DNA of 42,349 nucleotides. It comes from Aquipseudomonas alcaligenes MRY13-0052 (GTDB lineage Bacteria > Pseudomonadota > Gammaproteobacteria > Pseudomonadales > Pseudomonadaceae). The stretch spans positions 1 to 42,349 of the forward strand of contig BATO01000056.1 of the NCBI GenBank assembly GCA_000474255.1. The letters run 5' to 3'. The notes under the pieces are model-generated. The model ran no database searches and was not told where the DNA came from. It saw only the letters and a list, made by a program, of their open reading frames with translations. A program made the position numbers and the translations under genes. Positions 23,934-31,700 of this stretch are shown in pieces. Positions within the stretch are counted from its first letter, which is position 1. Each line of letters opens with the position of its first letter.

Positions 23934-24539
23934 ATGCCCATCCAATTGCTGCCGGAAACCCCGTCGCAAACCGCCGGCCCCTATGTGCACATCGGCCTGG
24001 CGCTCGCCGCCGCCGGCAACCCGAGCCGCGACCAGGAAATCTGGAACGAGATGGCCAAGCCCGGTGCACCCGGCGAGCACATCCTGCTCATCGGCCACGT
24101 CCATGACGGCAACGGCCACCTGGTGCGCGACTCTTTTCTCGAGTTCTGGCAGGCCGATCATGAGGGCCGCTACGACAGCGCCTTCGACCTGGAGAAACCC
24201 TTCAACAGCTTCGGCCGCACCGCCACCACCTTCGATGCCGGCGAATGGACACTGAAAACCATCAAGCCCGGCGTGGTGCACAACGCCGCCGGGGTGCCGA
24301 TGGCGCCGCACATCAACGTCGCGCTGTTCGCCCGGGGCATCAACATCCACCTGCAGACGCGCCTGTACTTCGACGACGAGGCCGACGCCAATGCCCGGTG
24401 TCCGGTGCTCGCCCTGATCGAGCAGCCGCAGCGGCGCGAAACCCTGGTCGCCAAGCGCTGCGAGGTGGACGGCAGGCTCGCTTACCGCTTTGATATCCGC
24501 ATCCAGGGGGAAGGGGAAACGGTCTTCTTTGACTTCTAA
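23934..24539 (+). CDS. pcaG: Protocatechuate 3,4-dioxygenase alpha subunit
   Basis: A 201-residue partner subunit, typical for PcaG: PSQTAGPYVHIGLA at the N-terminus, FLEFWQADHEGRYDS, TIKPGVVHNAAGVPMAPHINVALFARGINIHLQTRLYF, and ALIEQPQRRETLVAKR near the end. It shares the fold of PcaH but lacks the iron-ligand set; it shapes the active-site pocket in the heterodimer. GGAG lies before the ATG. Its last codons overlap the start of the following ATPase gene. Confidence 0.97.
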   Translation: MPIQLLPETPSQTAGPYVHIGLALAAAGNPSRDQEIWNEMAKPGAPGEHILLIGHVHDGNGHLVRDSFLEFWQADHEGRYDSAFDLEKPFNSFGRTATTFDAGEWTLKTIKPGVVHNAAGVPMAPHINVALFARGINIHLQTRLYFDDEADANARCPVLALIEQPQRRETLVAKRCEVDGRLAYRFDIRIQGEGETVFFDF

Positions 24540-25626
24540 CGCGCAGATTCACGAGGCGGGTCAGCCCGCCGAAGCGGTCCTCGATCGCGTTCGGCGGCAC
24601 TTCAATGGGGTGCTGGAGGCGCGGGGCTACCGTGCCGACAGTGCGCAGCAGGCGGCCATCGAGCACCTCGGCGACTGGCTGGGCAAGCACCTGGCCGCCC
24701 GTCATGGCTGGTTCCGTCGGCCGGTGGCGGGCGTCTACCTGTGGGGTGGCGTCGGCCGTGGCAAGAGCTTCGTGATGGACGCCTTCTTCGCCGCGGCGCC
24801 GGTGCAGGCCAAGCGTCGCGTGCACTTCCACGCCTTCCTGCAGGAGTTGCAGGTGCGCATGCTCGCCTTCAGCGGCCAGGCCGACCCCCTGGCGCGCGTG
24901 GCCGAGGAGATCGCCCAGCAGACGCGCCTGCTGTGCTTCGACGAATTCCACGTGCACGACATCGGTGACGCCATGCTGCTCGGGCGCCTGCTCAAGGTGC
25001 TGGTGGAGGAGGGTGTGGGCCTGGTCTGCACCTCCAACTACAGCCCCGACAAGCTGTGCCCCAACCCGCTGTACCGTGAGCGCTTCCGCCCGGCCATCCA
25101 GCTGATCGAGAAGCGCTTCGACGTGGTTTCCCTGGATGCGGGGCAGGACTACCGCCAGCACAGCACCGAGCTGGAAGCCTGGGGCGATTACTGCTGGCCC
25201 GAGCCGGATGATGGCGGCGCGTCGATCCGCCGTGCCCTGGGGCTGGGGGAGGGCGCCTTGCTGGACCAGGTGCTGGAGGTCAATCACCACCCGCTGCGGG
25301 TGCATGCCCTGGAAGGCGACCGCGCCTGGCTGGACTTCCACGAGCTGTTCGCCACGCCGCGTTCGGCCAGCGACTACCTGTGGCTGATCGAGCACTTCCC
25401 GCATATGGCGGTGGGCGGGTTGGACCGCCTCGGCGATCACCCCCAGGACGTCAGCCAGCGCTTCCTCAACTTCATCGACATCGCCTACGACCGTGGGCTG
25501 CACCTGCGGCTGTTCTCCGCCGTGGCGCTGGAGCAACTGGCCGAAGGTGGCAATGCGGTGGACTTCGCCCGCACCCTGAGCCGCATGAAGCAGCTGCGCA
25601 GCGTGAAGCTGGACGCTGCCCAGTAG
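24529..25626 (+). CDS. AFG1/ZapE-like P-loop ATPase
   Basis: This protein of about 365 residues belongs to the AFG1/ZapE family. It has a Walker A (GVYLWGGVGRGKSFVMDAFF, near residue 67), RVHFHAFLQELQ, a Walker B (LLCFDEFHVHDIGDAMLLGRLL, near residue 140), LVCTSNYSPDKL as sensor 1, and DYRQ. The C-terminal part (HMAVGGLDRLGDHPQDVSQRFLNFIDIAYDRG) is typical. ZapE binds FtsZ in division; AFG1 acts in mitochondrial protein quality control. The best start is a TTG at 24529, inside pcaG, preceded by GGGGAAGGGGAAA. The coupling to pcaG is odd: this may be a second, specialised ZapE copy. Confidence 0.85.
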   Translation: MTSNAQIHEAGQPAEAVLDRVRRHFNGVLEARGYRADSAQQAAIEHLGDWLGKHLAARHGWFRRPVAGVYLWGGVGRGKSFVMDAFFAAAPVQAKRRVHFHAFLQELQVRMLAFSGQADPLARVAEEIAQQTRLLCFDEFHVHDIGDAMLLGRLLKVLVEEGVGLVCTSNYSPDKLCPNPLYRERFRPAIQLIEKRFDVVSLDAGQDYRQHSTELEAWGDYCWPEPDDGGASIRRALGLGEGALLDQVLEVNHHPLRVHALEGDRAWLDFHELFATPRSASDYLWLIEHFPHMAVGGLDRLGDHPQDVSQRFLNFIDIAYDRGLHLRLFSAVALEQLAEGGNAVDFARTLSRMKQLRSVKLDAAQ

Positions 25627-25656
25627 TCCCGTATTTGCGAGGGCGTGCCGACAATT

Positions 25657-25685
25657 GCGATAACCGCCCACCGCTTCGATAATCG
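25657..25685. promoter_or_regulatory. Paired PcaR-type boxes upstream of pcaR
   Basis: GCGATAACCG (25657-25666) and TCGATAATCG (25676-25685) start 19 bp apart, the same spacing as in the other three pairs of the window. The first copy is degenerate. They precede the pcaR ATG by 36 bp, consistent with autoregulation. Confidence 0.6.
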
Positions 25686-25713
25686 CCCGACTCTCGCCGT
25701 GACCGCCAAGGAC

Positions 25714-25721
25714 AACAACAA
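25714..25721 (+). promoter_or_regulatory. Crc/Hfq-type CA motif at the pcaR start
   Basis: AACAACAA fits AANAANAA, the Hfq/Crc target in Pseudomonas catabolic mRNAs, and overlaps the A of the pcaR start codon. Confidence 0.55.
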
Positions 25722-26563
25722 TGAGCGACGAACAACGCGTCCCCCTGCCGCCCCTGGCGCCGCCCATCATCGCCTCGCCGGCCAAGCGCATCGAAGCCTT
25801 CACCGGCGACCCCAATTTCATGACTTCCCTGGCCCGCGGCCTGGCGGTGATCCACGCCTTCCAGGAGCGCAAGCGCCACCTGACCATCGCCCAGATCAGC
25901 CACCGCACCGAGATTCCCCGCGCCGCGGTGCGCCGCTGCCTGCACACGCTGATGAATCTCGGTTACGTGACCACCGACGGGCGCACCTATTCGTTGCTGC
26001 CCAAGGTGCTCACCCTTGGCCACGCCTACCTGTCGTCGACGCCCCTGGCGGTCACCGCGCAGCCGATCCTCGACCGCCTCAGCGAGCAGCTGCACGAGGC
26101 CTGTTCCATGGCCACCCTGGAGGGCGACGAGATCCTCTACATCGCCCGCTCGGCCACGCCGCAGCGGTTGATCTCGGTGGACCTCAGCGTCGGCAGCCGC
26201 CTGCCGGCCTATTGCACCTCCATGGGCCGCATTCTTCTCGCCGCGCTGGATGACGCGGCGCTGGAGGAGTACATCGAGCACGCCGACCTGCAGATCAAGA
26301 CCAGCCGCACCGTGCACACGCCCGAGGGGCTGCGCGCGAGCGTCGCGGAGATCCGCACCCAGGGCTGGGTGATCATCGACCAGGAGCTGGAAGTCGGCCT
26401 GCGCTCGGTGGCGGTGCCGCTGAAGGACTCCGCCGGCCAGGTGCTCGCCGCCCTCAACGTCGGCACCCACGCCGGGCGCGTCACCCGCCAGGAGCTGGAG
26501 ACGCGCTTCCTGCCGGTGCTGCTGGAGGCGAGCAAGGAACTCAGCGCGCGCCTGTTCCAGTAA
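25721..26563 (+). CDS. pcaR: IclR-family regulator of the beta-ketoadipate pathway
   Basis: This 280-residue IclR-family protein has a winged helix (FMTSLARGLAVIHAFQERKRHLTIAQISHRTEIPRAAVRRCLHTLMNLGYV, about 33-85). The effector domain (about 100-275) includes LYIARSATPQRLISVDLSVGSRLPAYCTSMGRILLA and LRSVAVPLKDSAGQVLAALNVGTHAGRV. This is the PcaR pattern; PcaR activates pcaIJ, pcaK and other genes when beta-ketoadipate accumulates. It follows the ATPase gene by 94 bp with a PcaR-type pair in between, and is followed by a strong hairpin. Confidence 0.95.
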   Translation: MSDEQRVPLPPLAPPIIASPAKRIEAFTGDPNFMTSLARGLAVIHAFQERKRHLTIAQISHRTEIPRAAVRRCLHTLMNLGYVTTDGRTYSLLPKVLTLGHAYLSSTPLAVTAQPILDRLSEQLHEACSMATLEGDEILYIARSATPQRLISVDLSVGSRLPAYCTSMGRILLAALDDAALEEYIEHADLQIKTSRTVHTPEGLRASVAEIRTQGWVIIDQELEVGLRSVAVPLKDSAGQVLAALNVGTHAGRVTRQELETRFLPVLLEASKELSARLFQ

Positions 26564-26578
26564 GGGCATTCCCACACG

Positions 26579-26605
26579 GCGTGGATGTCGCTCCGACATC
26601 CACGC
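26579..26605 (+). terminator. Hairpin after pcaR
   Basis: GCGTGGATGTCG-CTC-CGACATCCACGC is a perfect 12-bp stem with a 3-base loop, 15 bp after the pcaR stop codon. No T-run follows. It separates the pcaR transcript from the PcaR-controlled pcaK promoter. Confidence 0.65.
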
Positions 26606-26624
26606 GCAGCGCCGCTTGCAAAGC

Positions 26625-26658
26625 GTTCGATAAGCGCACGCATAGTCGATTATCGAAT
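26625..26658. promoter_or_regulatory. Paired PcaR boxes upstream of pcaK
   Basis: GTTCGATAAGCGCAC (26625-26639) and AGTCGATTATCGAAT (26644-26658) have TCGAT cores 19 bp apart. The first resembles the known P. putida PcaR site (GTTCGATAATCGCAC). The pair lies about 240 bp before the pcaK ATG, leaving a long leader. Confidence 0.75.
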
Positions 26659-26718
26659 TGAACTGCCCCGGGCCTCTCCGTAGTGTTTGCCGGGCCGCAC
26701 GACACGATGCGGCGCCAT

Positions 26719-26726
26719 AAAAACAA
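26719..26726 (+). promoter_or_regulatory. CA motif in the pcaK leader
   Basis: AAAAACAA fits AANAANAA and runs into an ATG at 26726, as the CA motifs of pcaR and benA run into an ATG. It lies 174 bp before the annotated pcaK start, close to the two upstream start codons (26726 and 26739). Confidence 0.4.
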
Positions 26727-26738
26727 TGAGAGTCAGCC

Positions 26739-26903
26739 ATGGCCAGCAGCCATCCGCAGTGCGCAAGCGCTCCGTCGTCGCACGCCGCAGGGGTTCGCCT
26801 GCCGGGCACGCTCATTCCTGTCTCATTCGCGCAGTCCGGCTTAGAGGTCGAACCCATCGACCCGCGCCGCGCGAAGACGCCTTCACAGGAACTTCCTACA
26901 TGA
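26739..26903 (+). CDS. Possible leader ORF overlapping the pcaK start
   Basis: A 54-codon frame (ATG GCC AGC AGC ...) fills the long pcaK leader. It ends in TGA overlapping the pcaK ATG as ATGA, the arrangement expected for translational coupling. A weak GAGAG precedes it at the right distance. The peptide has no recognisable domain and is rich in Ser, Ala and Pro. Alternatively the ATG at 26726, in frame with pcaK, could give PcaK a 58-residue extension. Open frames of this length are common by chance in GC-rich DNA, so this is tentative. Confidence 0.3.
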   Translation: MASSHPQCASAPSSHAAGVRLPGTLIPVSFAQSGLEVEPIDPRRAKTPSQELPT

Positions 26904-28249
26904 CCCGCCCTGCACAGCTACCGGCCGCCGGTACCCTCGACGTCCAATCCTTCATCAATGCCCAGCCGCTCTCCCGCTACCAATGGCGGATCGTGCTGCT
27001 GTGCTTCCTCATCGTCTTCCTCGACGGCCTCGACACCGCCGCCATGGGCTTCATCGCCCCGGCCCTGACCCAGGACTGGGGCATCGACCGCGCCAGCCTC
27101 GGCCCGGTGATGAGCGCCGCGCTGATCGGCATGGTCTTCGGCGCCCTGGGCTCCGGCCCGCTGGCCGACCGCTTCGGCCGCAAGATCGTGCTGGTGGTGG
27201 CGGTGTTCCTCTTCGGCCTGTTCAGCCTGCTGTCGGCCTTCAGCAGCAACATCGACCAGTTGCTCGCCCTGCGCCTGCTCACCGGCCTGGGCCTGGGCGC
27301 GGCGATGCCCAACGCCACCACGCTGCTCTCCGAATACACCCCGGAACGGCTCAAGTCGTTGCTGGTGACCAGCATGTTCTGCGGCTTCAACCTCGGCATG
27401 GCTTCGGGCGGCTTCGTCTCCGCGAAGATGATCCCGGCCTTCGGCTGGCACAGCCTGCTGCTGCTCGGCGGCGTGCTGCCGCTGCTGCTGGCGGTGGTGC
27501 TGGTGGTCTGGCTGCCGGAATCCGCCCGCTACCTGGTGGTGCGCAATCGCGGTGCCGACAAGGTACGCCAGGTGCTGGCCCCCATTGCCCCGGCGGAGGT
27601 GGCCGTGGCCACGGACTTCAGCGTGCCGGAGCAGAAGACGGTGCAGAGCCGCAATGTGCTCAAGGTGGTCTTCGCCGGCACCTACAGCACCGGTACCCTG
27701 CTGCTGTGGCTGACCTACTTCATGGGCCTGGTGATCGTCTACCTGCTCACCAGTTGGCTGCCGACCCTGATGCGCGACAGCGGCGCGAGCATGGAGCAGG
27801 CCGCCTTCATCGGCGCGTTGTTCCAGTTCGGCGGCGTGCTCAGCGCCGTGGGCGTGGGCTGGGCGATGGACAAATTCAACCCGCACAAGGTCATCGGCGT
27901 GTTCTACCTGCTGGCGGGCGTCTTCGCCTACTTCGTCGGCCAGAGCCTGGGCCAGGTCACCCTGCTGGCGACCCTGGTGCTGCTCGCCGGCATGTGCATC
28001 AACGGCGCGCAATCGGCCATGCCGTCCCTCGCCGCACGCTTCTACCCCACCCAGGGCCGCGCCACGGGCGTGTCCTGGATGCTCGGCATCGGCCGCTTCG
28101 GCGCCATCCTCGGCGCCTGGATCGGTGCCACGCTGCTGGGCCTGGGCTGGAACTTCGAACAGGTGCTCACCGCGCTGGTGGTCCCCGCTGCGATCGCTAC
28201 GGCGGCGGTGGTGATCAAGGGGTTGGTGAGCCATGCGGATGCGACGTGA
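26900..28249 (+). CDS. pcaK: 4-hydroxybenzoate/protocatechuate transporter, MFS (AAHS family)
   Basis: This 449-residue protein has 12 transmembrane helices. It carries the aromatic-acid:H+ symporter signatures: the first-helix motif FLDGLDTAAMGFIAP, the loop 2-3 motif GPLADRFGRK, LPESARYLVVRN after helix 6, and GWAMDKFNPHKVIGVFY. Position in a pca cluster under a PcaR pair identifies PcaK, which imports 4-hydroxybenzoate and protocatechuate and mediates chemotaxis to them. The ATG at 26900 matches the usual N-terminus; ribosome binding site CAGGA is modest. A frame upstream overlaps this start as ATGA. Confidence 0.92.
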   Translation: MTRPAQLPAAGTLDVQSFINAQPLSRYQWRIVLLCFLIVFLDGLDTAAMGFIAPALTQDWGIDRASLGPVMSAALIGMVFGALGSGPLADRFGRKIVLVVAVFLFGLFSLLSAFSSNIDQLLALRLLTGLGLGAAMPNATTLLSEYTPERLKSLLVTSMFCGFNLGMASGGFVSAKMIPAFGWHSLLLLGGVLPLLLAVVLVVWLPESARYLVVRNRGADKVRQVLAPIAPAEVAVATDFSVPEQKTVQSRNVLKVVFAGTYSTGTLLLWLTYFMGLVIVYLLTSWLPTLMRDSGASMEQAAFIGALFQFGGVLSAVGVGWAMDKFNPHKVIGVFYLLAGVFAYFVGQSLGQVTLLATLVLLAGMCINGAQSAMPSLAARFYPTQGRATGVSWMLGIGRFGAILGAWIGATLLGLGWNFEQVLTALVVPAAIATAAVVIKGLVSHADAT

Positions 28250-28335
28250 CCCGATGTGACCTGCATGACGGGTCATTCGGGCGTGGCTCGCTTGAAAATT
28301 GCAGGCTGGCCCTGATCCATCGCACTCATCGCGGT

Positions 28336-28368
28336 GTTCGATAATCGAACGGATATTCGATTGTCGAA
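28336..28368. promoter_or_regulatory. Paired PcaR boxes upstream of benR
   Basis: GTTCGATAATCGAAC (28336-28350) is a perfect palindrome and TTCGATTGTCGAA (28356-28368) a near-perfect one; their TCGAT cores are 19 bp apart. The best-preserved pair besides that of pcaI, 75 bp before the benR ATG. Similarity to the pcaI promoter continues for about 30 bp downstream (CCCGGGGGATACCTTGCC against GCCGGGGGTAGCTTTCC), so a whole promoter module seems to be shared. Confidence 0.75.
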
Positions 28369-28419
28369 TTGCCGCGGCTCAGCCCGGGGGATACCTTGCC
28401 GGTCACTGTGGCTCCGTAA

Positions 28420-28430
28420 AATAACAACAA
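28420..28430 (+). promoter_or_regulatory. Crc/Hfq-type CA motif in the benR leader
   Basis: AATAACAACAA contains two overlapping AANAANAA matches, 14-24 bases before the benR ATG, next to its ribosome binding site. benR mRNA is an established Crc target in P. putida. Confidence 0.65.
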
Positions 28431-28443
28431 GAGTGTGTTGGAC

Positions 28444-29403
28444 ATGGAAAATTGCCTGCTGAGCGAGCGCAGCATGGTGTTTGAGCGTGCCGACCCTTAT
28501 GCGGTGTCGGGTTACGTCAACCAGCATGTCGGCTCCCACGATATCCGTCTGCCCACCGTGGGGCGACCCGAGGCCAGCCTCAATCACCGCAAGTTCGCCA
28601 GCCTGGACCTGTGCCGTATCAGCTATGGCGGCAGCGTGCGGGTCACCTCTCCGGCCCTGGAGACCATCTACCACCTGCAGGTGCTGCTACGGGGCAATTG
28701 CCTGTGGCGCGGGCATCGCCAGGAGCACTACCTGGCGCCGGGCGAGCTGCTGCTGATCAACCCCGACGACCCGGTCGACCTGACCTATTCCGACGATTGC
28801 GAGAAGTTCATCCTCAAGATGCCGGTGGCGCTCATGGAGGCCGTCTGCGACGAGCAGCGCTGGCTGCGCCCGGGCGACGGCGTGCGCTTCCTGCAGAACC
28901 GCTATCGCCTGCTGGAGCTGGACGGCTTCATCAACCTGCTGGCCATGGTCTGCCAGGAGGCGGAAAGCAGCGACCCCTTGCTGCGGGTGCAGGACCACTA
29001 CACCCAGATCGTGGCCAGCAAGATGCTCACCCTGATGCGCACCAACGTCAGCCGTGAGCAGCTCGGTTCCCAGGCGGCGTCCTTCGAGCGCATCGCCGAT
29101 CACATCGAGCGCAACCTCAAGCAGGACATCACCAGCGATGAGCTGGCCGCCCAGGCGCAGATGAGCCTGCGCTCGCTCTACGCCCTGTTCGAGCGTCACG
29201 CCGGTACCACGCCCAGGCACTACATCCGCCAGAAGAAGCTCGAGCGCATCCATGCCTGCTTCAGCGATCCGGACTGCTGCGTGCGCAATGTCACCGAACT
29301 GGCCCTGGATTACGGCTTCCTGCACCTGGGGCGCTTTTCCGAGAGCTACAAGGCGCAGTTCGGCGAGTTGCCGTCGGATACCTTGAAGCGACGCAGCCTG
29401 TAG
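28444..29403 (+). CDS. benR: AraC/XylS-family activator of benzoate degradation
   Basis: A 319-residue AraC/XylS regulator. The N-terminal effector-binding domain (SYGGSVRVTSPALETIYHLQVLLRGNCLWRGHRQEHY, LINPDDPVDLTYSDDCEKFILK) closely parallels XylS. The C-terminal double helix-turn-helix (about 215-315) includes ITSDELAAQAQMSLRSLYALFERHAGTTPRHYIRQKKLERI and ELALDYGFLHLGRFSESYKAQFGELPSDTL. With benzoate bound it activates benA through TGCA-N6-GGNTA operators, which are present upstream of benA. The ATG at 28444 is favoured over an in-frame GTG at 28435 by the spacing from AAGAG. BenR also represses pcaK in P. putida; here the reverse link, PcaR on benR, is suggested by operators. Confidence 0.95.
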   Translation: MENCLLSERSMVFERADPYAVSGYVNQHVGSHDIRLPTVGRPEASLNHRKFASLDLCRISYGGSVRVTSPALETIYHLQVLLRGNCLWRGHRQEHYLAPGELLLINPDDPVDLTYSDDCEKFILKMPVALMEAVCDEQRWLRPGDGVRFLQNRYRLLELDGFINLLAMVCQEAESSDPLLRVQDHYTQIVASKMLTLMRTNVSREQLGSQAASFERIADHIERNLKQDITSDELAAQAQMSLRSLYALFERHAGTTPRHYIRQKKLERIHACFSDPDCCVRNVTELALDYGFLHLGRFSESYKAQFGELPSDTLKRRSL

Positions 29404-29455
29404 TGCCTGTCGTGGGCAGCCCTATGCTGTGGCAGGTGTCTACAGGTCAACGATC

Positions 29456-29647
29456 GTAGGAGCGAATTCATTCGCGAATGTCGGGACCCGTGCTAGGGCC
29501 CGACATCGATGCGTTGGGCCTCGCTGCGCTCGGCGCCAACCTACGGGTAGGGTGGAGGTCGCTTTTTACCTCCACCTTGGCGGTGCTGCATGGGGCTCTG
29601 GGCCGTGGCAGTCCTGCGGCCTGCTTGGCGAATGAATTCGCCCCTAC
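29456..29647. repeat. 192-bp palindromic element between benR and benA (MITE-like)
   Basis: The ends are inverted copies: GTAGG-AGCGAATTCATTCGCGAA (29456-29478) and its near-complement ending GAATTCGCCCCTAC (29625-29647). Inside are GTCGGG...CCCGAC (29480-29503) and GGTGGAGGT-CGCTTTTT-ACCTCCACC (about 29551-29576). The same end sequence occurs singly at 134-153 and 42167-42189. There is no coding capacity for a transposase. It could be a non-autonomous mobile element or a pair of fused interspersed repeats. Confidence 0.65.
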
Positions 29648-29712
29648 AAAAAGCGCATCTGTGTCTTGAAGCGGCCGCCGTGCCCGGTATCCGCAACACC
29701 CCGTAACCCCTC

Positions 29713-29748
29713 TGCACAAAACGGATAGCGATCTGCACAAAGCGGATA
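29713..29748 (+). promoter_or_regulatory. Tandem BenR operators of the benA promoter
   Basis: TGCACAAAACGGATA (29713-29727) and TGCACAAAGCGGATA (29734-29748) are two direct repeats of TGCA-N6-GGNTA with starts 21 bp apart, identical in layout to the XylS sites of the TOL Pm promoter. The downstream copy would touch the -35 region; TAACCT at 29770-29775 is a possible -10. Confidence 0.88.
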
Positions 29749-29786
29749 TTGCCGTTGCCCGCGTCTCCCTAACCTGAGCCTGCCTG

Positions 29787-29797
29787 AACAATAACAA
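29787..29797 (+). promoter_or_regulatory. Crc/Hfq-type CA motif before benA
   Basis: AACAATAACAA contains two overlapping AANAANAA matches, immediately before the ribosome binding site (GGAGG, 29799-29803) of benA. Confidence 0.6.
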
Positions 29798-29811
29798 TGG
29801 AGGCCCTGGCC

Positions 29812-31170
29812 ATGTCCCTGGGATTCGAGTTCCTGCTTTCGCTGCTAGAGGAAGACAAGGAGAAGGGCGTCTACCGCTGCAAGCGGGAGATGTTCACCGA
29901 TCCGCGTCTGTTCGAACTGGAGATGAAGCACATCTTCGAAGGCAACTGGCTGTACCTCGCCCACGAGAGCCAGATTCCCGAGAAGAACGACTACCTCACC
30001 CTGACCATGGGGCGCCAGCCGGTCTTCATCGCGCGCAACAAGGACGGGGAGCTCAACGCTTTCCTCAATGCCTGCAGCCATCGCGGTGCGCAGCTGTGCC
30101 GGCACAAGAGCGGCAACCGCGCGTCCTACACCTGTCCCTTCCACGGCTGGACCTTCAACAACAGCGGCAAGCTGCTCAAGGTCAAGGACCCGGCCGAGGC
30201 GGGCTACCCGGCGAGCTTCAACTGCGAAGGCTCCCACGACCTGACCCGCGTCGCCCGCTTCGAGTCCTACCGTGGCTTCCTTTTCGGCAGCCTCAACCCG
30301 GACGTGGTGCCGCTGGCCGAGCACCTGGGCGAGTCGGCGAAGATCATCGACATGATCGTCGACCAGTCCCCCGAGGGCCTGGAAGTACTGCGCGGCTCCA
30401 GCAGCTACATCTACGAAGGCAACTGGAAGCTGACCGCCGAGAACGGCGCCGATGGCTACCACGTCAGCTCCGTGCACTGGAACTACGCCGCCACCCAGAA
30501 CCAGCGCAAGCAGCGCGAGGCGGGGGAGGAGATCAGGACCATGAGCGCCGGCAGCTGGGCCAAGAACGGCGGTGGCTTCTACTCCTTCGACAAGGGCCAC
30601 TTGCTGCTCTGGACGCGCTGGGCCAACCCCGAGGACCGCCCCCTCTACGAGCGCCGCGACGAGCTGGCCCGGGACTTCGGCCGTGCCCGCGCCGACTGGA
30701 TGATCGAGAACTCGCGCAACCTCTGCCTGTACCCCAACGTCTACCTGATGGACCAGTTCAGCTCGCAGATCCGCATCGCCCGACCCCTCTCCGTCAACCA
30801 GACGGAAATCACCATCTACTGCATCGCGCCACGGGGCGAGAGCGCCGAAGCGCGCGCCAGGCGCATCCGCCAGTACGAGGACTTCTTCAACGTCAGCGGC
30901 ATGGCCACCCCGGACGACCTGGAGGAATTCCGCTCCTGCCAGCTCGGCTACCAGGGCAACCGTGGCTGGAACGACATGTCGCGCGGCGCCGCGCACTGGG
31001 TGGAAGGCGCCGATGAGGCCGCCCGCGAGATCGACCTGCACCCGCTACTGTCCGGCGTGCGCACCGAGGACGAGGGCCTGTTCGTGCTGCAGCACAAGTA
31101 CTGGCAGGCAACCCTGCTCGAGGCCGCTGCGGCCGAGCAGCGACTGATCCCCGTGGAGGCCGTGCAATGA
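29812..31170 (+). CDS. benA: Benzoate 1,2-dioxygenase large (alpha) subunit
   Basis: This 452-residue subunit has a Rieske [2Fe-2S] domain with Cys88, His90, Cys108 and His111 (CSHRGAQLC ... CPFHGW). The catalytic mononuclear iron site is in [16 protein letters not shown] (His217, His222). It catalyses dihydroxylation of benzoate to the cis-diol, with BenB and the reductase BenC. GGAGG eight bases upstream fixes the start at 29812; an ATG at 29797 is in frame, but is part of the CA motif/ribosome binding region. Four-base overlap with benB (ATGA). Expressed from the BenR-controlled promoter. Confidence 0.97.
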   Translation: MSLGFEFLLSLLEEDKEKGVYRCKREMFTDPRLFELEMKHIFEGNWLYLAHESQIPEKNDYLTLTMGRQPVFIARNKDGELNAFLNACSHRGAQLCRHKSGNRASYTCPFHGWTFNNSGKLLKVKDPAEAGYPASFNCEGSHDLTRVARFESYRGFLFGSLNPDVVPLAEHLGESAKIIDMIVDQSPEGLEVLRGSSSYIYEGNWKLTAENGADGYHVSSVHWNYAATQNQRKQREAGEEIRTMSAGSWAKNGGGFYSFDKGHLLLWTRWANPEDRPLYERRDELARDFGRARADWMIENSRNLCLYPNVYLMDQFSSQIRIARPLSVNQTEITIYCIAPRGESAEARARRIRQYEDFFNVSGMATPDDLEEFRSCQLGYQGNRGWNDMSRGAAHWVEGADEAAREIDLHPLLSGVRTEDEGLFVLQHKYWQATLLEAAAAEQRLIPVEAVQ

Positions 31171-31655
31171 GCATCTCCCATGACGCCGTGCGCGACTTTC
31201 TCTACCGCGAGGCGCGCTACCTGGACGACAAGGACTGGGACAGCTGGCTGGAACTCTATGCCGCCGATGCCAGCTTCTGGATGCCGGCCTGGGACGACCG
31301 CGACGAATTGACCGAGAACCCGCAGACCGAGATCTCGCTGATCTGGTACGGCAACCGGGGCGGCCTGGAGGACCGCGTGTTCCGCATCAAGACCGACCGC
31401 TCCAGCGCGACCATGCCGGACACCCGCACCTCCCACAACATCAGCAACATCGAGCTCCTCGAACAGGCCGCCGGCGAGTGTCGGGTGCGCTTCAACTGGC
31501 ACACCCTGAGCTACCGCTACAAGACCGTGGACAGCTACTTCGGCACCAGTTTCTACAGCCTCGACGTGCGCGGCGAGCAGCCGCTGATCAAGGCCAAGAA
31601 GGTGGTCCTGAAGAACGACTACGTGCGCCAGGTCATCGACATCTACCACATCTGA
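31167..31655 (+). CDS. benB: Benzoate 1,2-dioxygenase small (beta) subunit
   Basis: A 162-residue protein of the ring-hydroxylating dioxygenase beta family, with an NTF2-like fold: [47 protein letters not shown] and [21 protein letters not shown]. It has no cofactor and supports the alpha3beta3 hexamer. Its ATG overlaps the benA stop. Confidence 0.97.
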   Translation: MSISHDAVRDFLYREARYLDDKDWDSWLELYAADASFWMPAWDDRDELTENPQTEISLIWYGNRGGLEDRVFRIKTDRSSATMPDTRTSHNISNIELLEQAAGECRVRFNWHTLSYRYKTVDSYFGTSFYSLDVRGEQPLIKAKKVVLKNDYVRQVIDIYHI

Positions 31656-31700
31656 ACACCCGGCACGGCCATCCCGAGGCCGTACTCCGTGGAGCCCGAC

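Noticed and set aside
28417-28422. TAAAAT as the -10 box of benR
   Set aside because: It would put the transcript start about 15 bases from the ATG and it coincides with the CA motif; the promoter is more likely near the PcaR pair.
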